DNA from: CBDVBL01 sp965555375
GTDB taxonomy: Bacteria; Zixibacteria; MSB-5A5; UBA10806
Assembly (NCBI GenBank): GCA_965555375.1
Contig: CBEWDL010000137.1
Location: forward strand, 1-8,701
Length of the DNA stretch: 8,701 bases
Direction of reading: 5' to 3'
Of this stretch, positions 1 to 8,100 are shown one piece after another. The position numbers and the translations under genes are program-made. Positions within the stretch are counted from its first letter, which is position 1; every line of letters starts with the position of its first letter. A model generated the notes under the pieces. It was given only the letters and a program-made list of their open reading frames with translations, was not told the DNA's origin and did not search any database.

Positions 1-1
1 C

Positions 2-1441
2 GGTATGGATGCCTTCGTTGCGGCCTTTCGGATACCGAATCTTCTCCGCGACCTTTTCGCCGAGGGTGCGCTTTCTGCCGCTTACGTTCCGGTATTCACA
101 GACAGGTTGAAAAAGGATGGGACACAGAGAGCCTTTCTGGTTACATCTTCGATATTCTCCATTTTATTGGTCGTTTTGGGAATCATAGTCGTTCTCGGGG
201 TAGCGCTGGCGCCATATTATATCAGGTATTATGTTTCCGGTTTCGATGATCCCGCCAGGCTGGAACTCACCATAAAACTAACTCGCATCATGTTCCCTTT
301 TATCCTGCTGGTGGCGTTCGCCGCAGTGAGCATGGGGACATTGAATGCGCTGGGACGATTCGGTATCCCTGCTCTGGCGCCAGCCATGTTTAATATCGTC
401 ATGATTATGTCGGCTCTCTTCGCTTCGACATATTTCGATCCTCCCATTATTGCTATCGGCATAGGCGCTGTTGTGGGGGGAGCAGGGCAGTTCATCATTC
501 AGCTCCCGCAGCTTTTGAAAACCGGTTATAGATTCCGATTCCGGCTCAATTTCAAAGATGAAGCGGTTAGAAAAATCTTAAGGCTCATCCTTCCCGCGGC
601 CATGGGAGTCGCGGCCTGGCAGGTTAACGTGGTGGTCGCAACCGTGATCGCTTCTTTTCTGGCCGTGGGAAGTATCTCCAGCCTTTACTACGCTCTGCGT
701 CTGGTGCATTTCCCTCTGGGCGTTTTCGGGGTGGCGCTGGCGGCTGTGTCTTTGCCTGAGATTTCCGCACAGGTATCGTCGGGCGACGTCAAAGGCGCCG
801 GCGCAACCCAGCGATACTCGTCAAGGATGGTGATTTTCCTGTTGATGCCGTCGGCAGCGTACCTGCTGGGCGCGGCGGAGGCAATCGTTTCGCTGGTTTA
901 CCAGAGAGGTAATTTCTACTGGGCGGATACTGTTGATGTGGCAATGGCTCTGCGGGCTTACGCGATAGGGCTGGTTTTCTTCGGACTGGTGAGGGTAACG
1001 GCTCAGTTGTTTTATGCCTTTAAGGATACTGCAACACCGGTAAAGATATCGTTTGCCGCCGTGGGCGTTAATATTATTTTAAGCCTGCTTCTGATGAAAC
1101 CGCTAAAATTCTCAGGACTGGCGCTGGCGACATCGGTTGCGGCTCTGGTAAATTTTTCGCTTCTATATTATCATTCCGGCAGAAAAGCGCCAAGACCCGA
1201 TAGGCTCGGTCTGGCACGCTATGCCGTTAAGATATCAGCCGCCGCTGCTCTATCCGGTTTTACGGCTTTCGGAATTGTGAAATACTTTCAATCGCCGGAA
1301 GGTTTCGGCGAATTCAAGATAGCACTTGCCGCCGCTTTGCTTTCGGCCGCTGGAGCAGGGCTTATATATCTGGTAATGTGCGTTATATTCGGGATCGATG
1401 AGCTGAGGCACATAAAAAAATCTTTCTTCGGAGGGGCATAG
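2..1441 (+). CDS. murJ: Lipid II flippase MurJ (MviN family), 5' end outside the window
   Basis: This inner-membrane MOP-superfamily flippase moves undecaprenyl-linked lipid II from the cytoplasmic to the periplasmic face for peptidoglycan synthesis. The reading frame is open to the left edge, so the ATG at 5 is internal. The visible sequence opens with the family signature DAFVAAFRIPNLLRDLFAEG and continues into the conserved YVPVF. Using the ATG at 5 as residue 1, Arg15 and Arg232 (YYALRLVHFPLGVFGVAL) line up with the functionally important E. coli MurJ Arg52 and Arg270. That implies about 37 missing residues and a full length near 515, normal for the family. Hydrophobic segments recur throughout, and the protein ends with a short basic tail (RHIKKSFFGGA). 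The GT9 gene follows after about 70 bp with no terminator between, so co-transcription is likely. The family assignment is secure; flippase function follows from the family. Confidence 0.96.
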   Translation, partial: GMDAFVAAFRIPNLLRDLFAEGALSAAYVPVFTDRLKKDGTQRAFLVTSSIFSILLVVLGIIVVLGVALAPYYIRYYVSGFDDPARLELTIKLTRIMFPFILLVAFAAVSMGTLNALGRFGIPALAPAMFNIVMIMSALFASTYFDPPIIAIGIGAVVGGAGQFIIQLPQLLKTGYRFRFRLNFKDEAVRKILRLILPAAMGVAAWQVNVVVATVIASFLAVGSISSLYYALRLVHFPLGVFGVALAAVSLPEISAQVSSGDVKGAGATQRYSSRMVIFLLMPSAAYLLGAAEAIVSLVYQRGNFYWADTVDVAMALRAYAIGLVFFGLVRVTAQLFYAFKDTATPVKISFAAVGVNIILSLLLMKPLKFSGLALATSVAALVNFSLLYYHSGRKAPRPDRLGLARYAVKISAAAALSGFTAFGIVKYFQSPEGFGEFKIALAAALLSAAGAGLIYLVMCVIFGIDELRHIKKSFFGGA

Positions 1442-1499
1442 AATTATCCCCTATGACTTAAGGCAAGGTTATCGAGTCTATTCTGGAAAGTTGTTTTGC

Positions 1500-1506
1500 G
1501 GGATGG
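1500..1506 (+). promoter_or_regulatory. Possible ribosome binding site for the GT9 gene
   Basis: A purine-rich GGGATGG lies 7 nt before the ATG at 1514. A rival in-frame TTG at 1496 has GGAAAG (1485-1490) 5 nt upstream and would add six residues (MRDGIA). I prefer the ATG because GT9 proteins usually begin only a few residues before the first beta strand (here VRIAVIQ). Neither site is a strong Shine-Dalgarno match. Confidence 0.4.
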
Positions 1507-1513
1507 TATTGCC

Positions 1514-2515
1514 ATGGTTAGGATTGCGGTAATTCAGACGGCGTTCCCCGGGGATGTCGTTCTTTCAACGCCCATATTTGAAGCCTTGAAAGATAAACTT
1601 ACGGATTGCGAGACCGTCGCCGTGGTCAGGCCGGAGTCGAGGGCATTGCTTGAAAGCAATCCTTACGTAGACCATATATTTTCGTTTGATAAGTATGGAG
1701 CTGATAAGGGGCTTTCCGGGCTGATGAGAACGGCCGCCAGATTGAAGGGTTCTGACATGGCAATCATTATTCAAAGGCATCTGCGGTCGGCGGTTGCAGC
1801 ATATCTGGCAAGAATTCCAGTGCGGATCGGATATGGCAATTCATCCGCCCGATTTCTTTATACGGATCGGGTTGAGTATCGAGGCGATAAACATGAAGTA
1901 CAAAGATGCCTCGATCTGATCGGAATTGGCGATGATCATAGGTACAGGCCGAGGATCTTTCTGGACGACAAAGCTAACCGGAGGGCTGAAGGGCTTCTCG
2001 GATCTATGGGCGCAGGGCCGGATTTCGCGGTCGTGGCTCCAGGGTCTGTATGGCCGACGAAACGGTATCCATATTTTCCGGGATTGATTCATCTGATCAA
2101 CGAAAAGCTTAACCTGCCCGTGGTTCTCATCGGAGGGGCATCTGATGTTCAGCTGGCAAATGCGATTGCAGAATCATGCAAGAAGATGCCGCACAATCTG
2201 ACGGGGGAGACGAATCTTTCAGAATCGGCGGCGATAATCTCAAGGGCAAGATTGGCAATTGCTAACGACTCAGCGCCGGCGCACATTGCTGCTGCAGTCG
2301 ATACCCCGGTCGTCGCCATTTTTGGCCCGACGGTGCAGAAGTTTGGATTTTCACCCTATTCGGAAAAATCATCTGTAGTAGATATAGGCGAACTCTACTG
2401 CCGTCCCTGTAGTATCCACGGTTCCGCCCGTTGCCCGCAGAAACATTTCAGGTGTATGCTCGAATTGCAGCCTGCGAAAATTATCGAGGCTGCAGGATCA
2501 TTGATCGGCAGCTGA
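1514..2515 (+). CDS. Glycosyltransferase family 9 protein, LPS heptosyltransferase-like (WaaF/RfaF type)
   Basis: This is a predicted cytoplasmic GT-B enzyme of 333 aa, the usual size for ADP-heptose:LPS heptosyltransferases, which add L-glycero-D-manno-heptose to the lipid A-Kdo core. The N-terminal acceptor domain carries the IQTAFPGDVVLSTP motif (residues 7-20). Its Asp14 matches the catalytic Asp of WaaC/WaaF. The C-terminal donor domain has APGSVWPTKRYP (175-186), with Lys183 in the place of the donor-phosphate lysine, and NDSAPAHIAAA...VAIFGPT (251-273), the hallmark nucleotide-sugar site. The tail has four cysteines (296, 299, 307, 314) and two nearby histidines. It follows murJ on the same strand, and its last 18 bp overlap the convergent gene. 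The family is certain. The sugar is not: GT9 members can also transfer other sugars, and no other LPS-core genes are visible here. Confidence 0.9.
   Translation: MVRIAVIQTAFPGDVVLSTPIFEALKDKLTDCETVAVVRPESRALLESNPYVDHIFSFDKYGADKGLSGLMRTAARLKGSDMAIIIQRHLRSAVAAYLARIPVRIGYGNSSARFLYTDRVEYRGDKHEVQRCLDLIGIGDDHRYRPRIFLDDKANRRAEGLLGSMGAGPDFAVVAPGSVWPTKRYPYFPGLIHLINEKLNLPVVLIGGASDVQLANAIAESCKKMPHNLTGETNLSESAAIISRARLAIANDSAPAHIAAAVDTPVVAIFGPTVQKFGFSPYSEKSSVVDIGELYCRPCSIHGSARCPQKHFRCMLELQPAKIIEAAGSLIGS
2489..2512. terminator. Imperfect hairpin across the overlapping convergent gene ends (possible bidirectional terminator)
   Basis: GCTGC (2489-2493) pairs with GCAGC (2508-2512), and GATC (2496-2499) pairs with GATC (2503-2506). 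An AG/G internal bulge separates the stems and the loop is ATT. The structure is almost symmetric, so it can form in both transcripts. It contains the minus-strand stop and abuts the plus-strand stop. No clear U-tract follows on either strand, so intrinsic termination is doubtful; it may only stabilise 3' ends. Confidence 0.3.
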
Positions 2516-4834
2516 TTTCAAAAGAGATTCGGTCAATTTTAGTTTCTGTTGCGCCTCGGGGAAATCGGGCCTTATTTCGATAGCCATCCGGAAGGCCTCG
2601 AGTGCTTCTTCAAATAAACCGACCTTACCGAGGGTCAATCCGAGATTGTAAAACGCTAATGCGTTGTCGGGATCGAGGTCGACTGATCTCTTAAAGGCGG
2701 CCAGGGCCTGCGGATATTGCCTGTTTTGATCGTATGCCAGCGCCAGATTTATCCAGCCGTCAGGATAATCGGGAAGAAACTCTGTCGTTTTTTTGAAGAA
2801 CACAAGCGCCGAATCCATCTGTCCCCGCTGTACTGCCAGCAGCCCCAATTCGTAGTGCGCTAGCCCCAGCATTCTCTCCGGCTTATATCCATATGGTGTC
2901 TGTGAGCTATATATCGTGGAAAGATCGTATTTTTCGATGATGCTGCCGGGGGCGTTTTCAATAATTAACCGGTACTCGTTTTCAGCCGAATCCAGACGTC
3001 CCCGTTCCGACATTATCTTTCCCTTGAAATAGTGCCCGGGGAGATAATCCGGGAAAATAAAAGTCAGGTTATCGGCAACCCTGTAAGCGCTGGTGTCATC
3101 CCTGAGCATCCGCAATGCCAGGATCTCGTTGACATACGCTTCCAGATACTGTGGAGATTCCTCGATCGCCCGGCGAGCCTGGAGGAGCGCGCCATCGGAA
3201 TCGCCCTGCAATCTATCCAGCACGGAGAGGTTGTTATGCGCCCGGGCTGATCGTCTGCATTTATCGATTTCCAGAATAAACTCCCGGCGGGCGTTTTCGA
3301 AGTCGAGTCTGCCAAAGTATATAATACCCCGGTTCAGGTGCGCCGATGGCACGCATGGGGCAAGCTGGACGGCTCTTTCGTATTCCTCTAACGCTCTGTC
3401 GGGCATCCCTTTTTTGAGATAAACATTGCCGAGCGAGAAATGCGACATGGCGAAGCTGCTATGGGAAATACCGAACAGGTCGATGTTGGTCAACGGGAAA
3501 AGAATCAATAGAGCCAGGCAGATTGCCAATAGGGTCTTAAAATCCTTGAGTTTAATCTTCTCTATGATCTTGAAAAAGGCGGAAGAGGCCAGGATAATCA
3601 AAAAGGGCAGCACCGGCAGTCGGAATCGGCTGGTAACGAAAAAAGCAACCACGGTAATCATATAGGCTATTATGAAGTAGCCAATGATATGGTATATCTT
3701 TTCCCTGCGGAATAGGCTTACAAGTCCAATGATCGAGAGCGGAGAGATGATAAAGAACAACGGTGGGAGAATCCCGGTTATAGAAGCGAACCGTCTGAAG
3801 AAATAGAGATTCTGATTATTGGAGATCTCGTAGGAATTCCAGAAATAGCTGAATTTTTTGAGAATCAACCCCACCCATTTCACCGGATCTTCATCGATAA
3901 ATCGTAGAGCCCGGCGGTAATAGAACGACGATACCTCCGACGGCTTCATATTCTGACCCAATCTGGCGGTTTCCAGTTTGGCAAGATACTCGCAATCGGC
4001 ATATTGCCAGGTGGCTCCGAATTCAGGCATTACAGCAGTAGCCCCGGTCGCATGGTTATTGTTACCTATGTAAAAATTGATTCCTCCCTGCGAGGCTATA
4101 AGCACCATATCATGGCCCACGATGATGTTCCGGAGAGTTACCGGTAAAATGAAAATCAGAGATGCGAGTATCAACAGCCCGAATCTGGCCATGATCCATT
4201 TATACTTTCTGCCGAAAACGACAAACATCCAGACCAGTATTACCGGCCAGATGGCGAGATAGTTGGGACGGGTAATGGCCGCCAGTCCCAAAGGTAATCC
4301 CGCAATAAAAAACCATTTCATAGCGGTTTTTTCCGCCGCTCTCATAAGGGACCAGATCAAAACCAGGCTGAATAATACGAGCAATGAATCCAGAAGCAAT
4401 TCGTTCTCGAAATATATGAATACCCAGTAAAACGCCGAGATGAGCCCCGATACGATGGCAATCCGCCGGTTGAAGTACCTGTCGGCGAACAGAAAGATTA
4501 ACGAACATGTGGCTGAGCCTACGATATGCTGGATAATCTTCGATATGGCAAGCGACGGCCCGAAAACGGCATATATAAAACCGAGGAAATAAGCATAGAA
4601 CGGTCCGCGAAAAAACGGGCCGACCCCGAGTATATCGCCGGATGCGATCTGCCTGGCCCAGAGGTCATGATATAATGGATCAATTGTGGGCGAGTCCCAG
4701 CCCGGGAAACCTGCCTTGACCTGAAGAAAATAGACGATCCTGAGCGCCAGGGCTACGGCGAAGATGATCAGCGCCCAGAGATATTTAGAATCGATTCTCC
4801 TCACCTCACCTGATGATATAATTAATGTTTTCAA
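2498..4834 (-). CDS. GT39/ArnT-like membrane glycosyltransferase fused to a C-terminal TPR domain
   Basis: This 778-aa protein has two parts. Residues 18-450 form a polytopic membrane domain with roughly 11 hydrophobic segments. It matches the PMT/ArnT class (GT39, GT-C fold), which transfers sugars from polyprenyl-phosphate carriers on the outer face of the inner membrane. Visible family marks are an acidic first loop (SPTIDPLYHDLW, 48-59; Asp52 or Asp57 is the candidate catalytic residue), RGPFYAYFLG (76-85), YFENELLLD (141-149) and TSRFRLPVLPFLI (401-413) before the last helices. Residues 460-756 hold eight TPRs. By analogy with ArnT and PMT topology the TPR part is probably periplasmic. 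The TTG start at 4834 is chosen because it leaves a short cytoplasmic leader before the first helix and has AAAGG 9 nt upstream. A GTG at 4802-4804 is the alternative, but its AGGTGA is too close. Acceptor and donor are unknown. Confidence 0.85.
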   Translation of the reverse strand: MKTLIISSGEVRRIDSKYLWALIIFAVALALRIVYFLQVKAGFPGWDSPTIDPLYHDLWARQIASGDILGVGPFFRGPFYAYFLGFIYAVFGPSLAISKIIQHIVGSATCSLIFLFADRYFNRRIAIVSGLISAFYWVFIYFENELLLDSLLVLFSLVLIWSLMRAAEKTAMKWFFIAGLPLGLAAITRPNYLAIWPVILVWMFVVFGRKYKWIMARFGLLILASLIFILPVTLRNIIVGHDMVLIASQGGINFYIGNNNHATGATAVMPEFGATWQYADCEYLAKLETARLGQNMKPSEVSSFYYRRALRFIDEDPVKWVGLILKKFSYFWNSYEISNNQNLYFFRRFASITGILPPLFFIISPLSIIGLVSLFRREKIYHIIGYFIIAYMITVVAFFVTSRFRLPVLPFLIILASSAFFKIIEKIKLKDFKTLLAICLALLILFPLTNIDLFGISHSSFAMSHFSLGNVYLKKGMPDRALEEYERAVQLAPCVPSAHLNRGIIYFGRLDFENARREFILEIDKCRRSARAHNNLSVLDRLQGDSDGALLQARRAIEESPQYLEAYVNEILALRMLRDDTSAYRVADNLTFIFPDYLPGHYFKGKIMSERGRLDSAENEYRLIIENAPGSIIEKYDLSTIYSSQTPYGYKPERMLGLAHYELGLLAVQRGQMDSALVFFKKTTEFLPDYPDGWINLALAYDQNRQYPQALAAFKRSVDLDPDNALAFYNLGLTLGKVGLFEEALEAFRMAIEIRPDFPEAQQKLKLTESLLKSAADQ
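2567..3457 (-). repeat. Eight tetratricopeptide repeats encoded in the GT39-like gene
   Basis: The closing residue of each 34-aa repeat falls at 493, 527, 561, 595 and 629, then 688, 722 and 756. The register is therefore exact apart from one 25-residue insertion (residues 630-654, about 2873-2947) between repeats 5 and 6. The terminal repeats (for example ALAFYNLGLTLGKVGLFEEA) are closest to consensus; repeats 3 and 4 are more diverged. TPR superhelices bind peptides or partner proteins. Here the domain may recruit an acceptor or other envelope proteins. Confidence 0.88.
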
Positions 4835-4843
4835 CCGGCAAGG

Positions 4844-4848
4844 CCTTT
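4844..4848 (-). promoter_or_regulatory. Possible ribosome binding site for the GT39-TPR gene
   Basis: Read on the minus strand this is AAAGG, 9 nt before the TTG at 4834. It is a weak match but the best spaced of the candidates, and it is the reason for choosing the TTG start. A short hairpin, GCCCG/CGGGC (4851-4855 with 4864-4868), lies just upstream in the leader. Confidence 0.35.
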
Positions 4849-5055
4849 ATGCCCGATCTGTTACGGGCTTTGAAAATAGTTGCAGATATCCCGCATGAGG
4901 CTTCACCGCATCTCCCAAATTCAACGGGAACCCGGCCTTTGAAGAATCTTGGGCAATATAAAAATGGTTATTTTTCAAGTACTTAACCGCATATTGGGGA
5001 ACGGAACAGGCTGTCTGGTAGGTTATATCATTGGATGGCAGGCATGGTTTTTGTC

Positions 5056-5083
5056 TTGATTTTTGCGTGTTATTTGCTTTATT
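5056..5083 (+). promoter_or_regulatory. Weak candidate promoter for the protease gene
   Basis: TTGATT (5056-5061) and TTTATT (5078-5083) are separated by 16 bp, each matching four of six sigma-70 consensus positions. It lies in a T-rich stretch 57 bp before the chosen ATG. If the organism uses a divergent consensus, as Bacteroidota do, this call may be wrong. Confidence 0.22.
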
Positions 5084-5126
5084 GTGGGGAGAAGCGCGAA
5101 ATTAGAATCTTTTCAGATACTAAGAT

Positions 5127-5132
5127 GAGGAG
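5127..5132 (+). promoter_or_regulatory. Ribosome binding site that fixes the protease start at 5140
   Basis: GAGGAG lies 7 nt before the ATG at 5140. It is the best Shine-Dalgarno sequence in the window and is followed directly by a typical signal peptide. It supports this start over the in-frame ATGs at 5035 and 5044 and the ATG at 5125, which overlaps the site itself. Confidence 0.8.
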
Positions 5133-5139
5133 TAATCTT

Positions 5140-8100
5140 ATGAAAATCTGGATCCTACTAACATCGATTGGCCTGGCTTTGGCCACCCTCTTTTCACCGG
5201 GTCTTGCATCGGCTCTTTCGCCTGAAAGCGCCGCCCATTTTGAGGATGGAGTGGATTATATGCCCAATGTTATCATAGTGGCATTCACTCCGGAAAACGT
5301 TCCTCTTGCTCCGGCCCTGCAGAGCGGCGTGGCCATAACCGGGATTGATGAAGTTGATGAATTAAATCTTCTTTTCGAAGTGACCCAAATGAGGCAGTTA
5401 TTTCCCGGAGCCGAAAAGCACGGTGAGATCGAAATGGCGGGTTACTATTCGATCACATTCCAAGACGGCCTTGATCTTTTGACTGTTCTCGAGGCTTATG
5501 ATAAGCTTGATGCTGTCGGCCATGTAGAGCCGGACGGGATTCATCCGATTTACTATGATCCCGATGATCCCATGATATACCAGCAATGGGCAATTGCAAA
5601 AATCGAGGCCCGCGGGGCCTGGGATATTACGCACGGGGATCCGGATATCGTACTGGGTATCCCCGACACCGGAGTGGATTGGGATCACCCGGATCTTGGA
5701 GCGGACGTCTGGTTGAATGAAGCCGAAATTAATGGAGAAGAGCGGGTTGACGACGACGACAACGGATATGTCGATGATTATCGCGGCTGGGATTGGGTAA
5801 CCGGTGGATATCTTTGCGACTATAACGGGGGCGAGGATTGCAGCGTTGCTGATAATAACCCCATGGATTTTGCTGGCCATGGGTCCCATGTAAGCGGCAT
5901 AACATCGGCGGCCACTGACAACGGTGTTGGTATTGCCGGAGTGGGGTTCAATTGCAAAATTATGGCCTTAAGGATGGGATGGCAGGCGACCGACGGCGGC
6001 GGGTATGTAGGTATGGGCTTTGCCGCCTCCGCTTTCTATTATGCAGCAAACAATGGAGCCAGAGGTTTGAATTGCTCCTGGGGGTCCTCGAATTCCGGTG
6101 GCCTCGGAGCCGCCACCGATTACGCTATTAATAACGGACTAATCGTCATATCCGCCGCCGGCAACAATAATAACCAGTCGCCCTCATATCTGTGCAGCAG
6201 AAGCGATGTCATGGCAGTGGCGGCCACGAATTCCTCTGATCAGAAGGCATCCTTTTCAAGTTATGGGAGCTGGGTGGATGTCTCCGCCCCCGGGGTCGGC
6301 ATCAGATCAACAGTCTTCAATAATTCATATGCCAATTACGATGGCACATCCATGGCGGCGCCGCATGTTTTAGGTCTGGCGGGATTGATCTGGTCGGCCG
6401 AACCAGCGTTGAGCCGCCAGGAAGTGATCGACCGAATTGAGGATACAGCCGATAATATCGACGATCTCAATCCAAATTATGAAGGACTCCTGGGTTCGGG
6501 CAGGATCAACGCGTATGCCGCTCTGGCATCGCCATATTTACCCAATATTCAGGCTGTGGATCAGGTTATAACTATTACCGGCGATGACGGCGACGGTATT
6601 TTGAATCCGGGGGAATCTTTCGAACTGGTCATCACCCTGGAGAACATCTGGGCCGATGCCGCTAACGTTACCGGTACTTTTAATAACAACGATGTTTTCA
6701 GCTTTTCCGATTCAGTGGCTTCGTTCGGCGATATTCCTCATGGGGGATCCGGCGACAACGCCGATAACCCGTACGTGCTGACATCCAGCGAGGACGCCAT
6801 ACCGGATGCGTCGACTCTGGTATTAAACGTTCAGGCGGATGGCGATTACGAAACCGATCTTGATATAATTATTACTCTTTCACTCGATCAAAGCGGTTTC
6901 CCCCTGGAGATCTCCGCCAATATCGAATCTTCCCCCTTGATATTCGATTTCGACATGGATGGGGAGAACGAGTTGATTATAGGGGCTAATAACGAAACGG
7001 TTTACGCTATCGAGGCCGATGGAGGCAATAGCCCCGGATGGCCGCAACCGGTTTCCGGAATCGTTATATCCGGTCCGGCGGTTGGAGATCTGGCGGCGAA
7101 TGGTTCATTCCAGATAGTCGCGGTAACGAGAACCGGAAGCATCTATGCATGGGACGCCGACGGTTCTCTTCTGCCTGATTTCCCCGTGGACAAGGGCGGT
7201 ACATTCTATTCAGGCCCCATGCTTATCGATCTCGACGATGACGATGACCTTGAGATAGTCGTAGGGTCGTTCTCCGATAACAACATTCATGTCTTGAATC
7301 ATGACGGTTCAGACTACCCCGGCTGGCCGTTTATTGGAGAAGGCGGATGGTATGGTTCGCCATCGTCGGGCGACCTGGACGGCGACGGCCTTTCGGAGAT
7401 CATTTATGCCCGTTTCGATTCCTCGGTTCATGCCTTCAACGCTGACGGCAGTTATGTCGAAAATTTCCCGGTCAGTCTCGATAGCCTCAGTGGTGTCGTG
7501 TGGTCTTCCGTCGCTGTGGGCGATGTTGACGGCGATGGCCATCCGGAAATAGCGGTTGCCACAACCTCTGGGGGCATCCATTTGATTAATCACGATGGCT
7601 CACCCGTCCAGGGTTTTCCTGTGGACGTTAGTAACGTCGACCGCTCGGCGGCGCCTACCATGGCCGATATGGACGGCGATGGCACTCCGGAGATTATAAT
7701 AGGCGACAATAACGGTATGCTTCATGTTATCGACGCCGATGGATCCGAGCTTTTCGGATTCCCCGTGGAAACCGGGGGCTCCATTACGGCCAGCGCCGTA
7801 GTTGGTGACATCACCGGCGATGGTGAGGCGGATATCGTAGTCGCGGCCGGGGACGGCACCATTTATGGGTATGAAGCAGATGGCAATATGATCCGTAATT
7901 TCCCTATACCCGGTTCTACAAATGGACAAATAACCGCCGCAGCCCTCGGTGATCTCGATAGCGATGGAGATATGGAAATCGCCGTCGGTATCAGAGGTAT
8001 CGGCGCTAATTTAATGGTGATCGACTATAAGGAAAACGCCTCACCGGCTGACCTGCAGTGGCCAAACTTCGGCAAAGACGTCTGGAGAAGCAACGATTTC

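Larger units (their letters stand above)
4835..5139. promoter_or_regulatory. Divergent intergenic region between the GT39-TPR and protease genes
   Basis: This 305-bp stretch must hold promoters for both flanking genes, assuming each starts its own transcript. It contains a 5-bp hairpin with an 8-nt loop (GCCCG 4851-4855, CGGGC 4864-4868), a perfect AT-rich inverted repeat (AAAAAT-GGTT-ATTTTT, 4960-4975) and the palindrome AAGTACTT (4977-4984). An in-frame ATG at 5035 would extend the protease by 35 residues, but the extension looks non-native and would bury the signal peptide. I see no clear riboswitch, small gene or strong consensus promoter. Confidence 0.5.

Noticed and set aside
1432..1455. 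Short inverted repeats AGGGG/CCCCT and CATAG/CTATG just after murJ, as a terminator
   Set aside because: The stems are only 5 bp, they are mutually exclusive and no T-tract follows. The close same-strand GT9 gene fits read-through better.
3093..3422. 109-aa plus-strand reading frame inside the TPR region
   Set aside because: It is the complement of the TPR-coding sequence. It is rich in Ser and Arg and has no recognisable motif.
5035..5139. 35-residue N-terminal extension of the protease from the ATG at 5035
   Set aside because: It has no good ribosome binding site, and it would place a typical Sec signal peptide internally. The ATG at 5140 has GAGGAG at ideal spacing.
5750..5765. GAC-rich tract as a microsatellite or phase-variation site
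   Set aside because: It is a short trinucleotide run encoding the acidic NGYVDD-type loop common in S8 proteases. Length changes would be in frame and would not switch expression.
5398..5889. 163-aa minus-strand reading frame opposite the protease catalytic domain
   Set aside because: It is antisense to the strongly conserved S8 domain. Its Ile/Val-rich composition is typical of an antisense frame, and it has no family resemblance.
7600..7929. 109-aa minus-strand reading frame opposite the propeller
   Set aside because: It is a shadow of the repeated, codon-biased protease gene, with no recognisable domain, start signal or independent promoter.
6931..8091. Regular periodicity of about 141-147 bp as a CRISPR or DNA-level tandem repeat
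   Set aside because: The periodicity comes from protein-level propeller blades. The DNA units are diverged, and there are no identical repeats with unique spacers.
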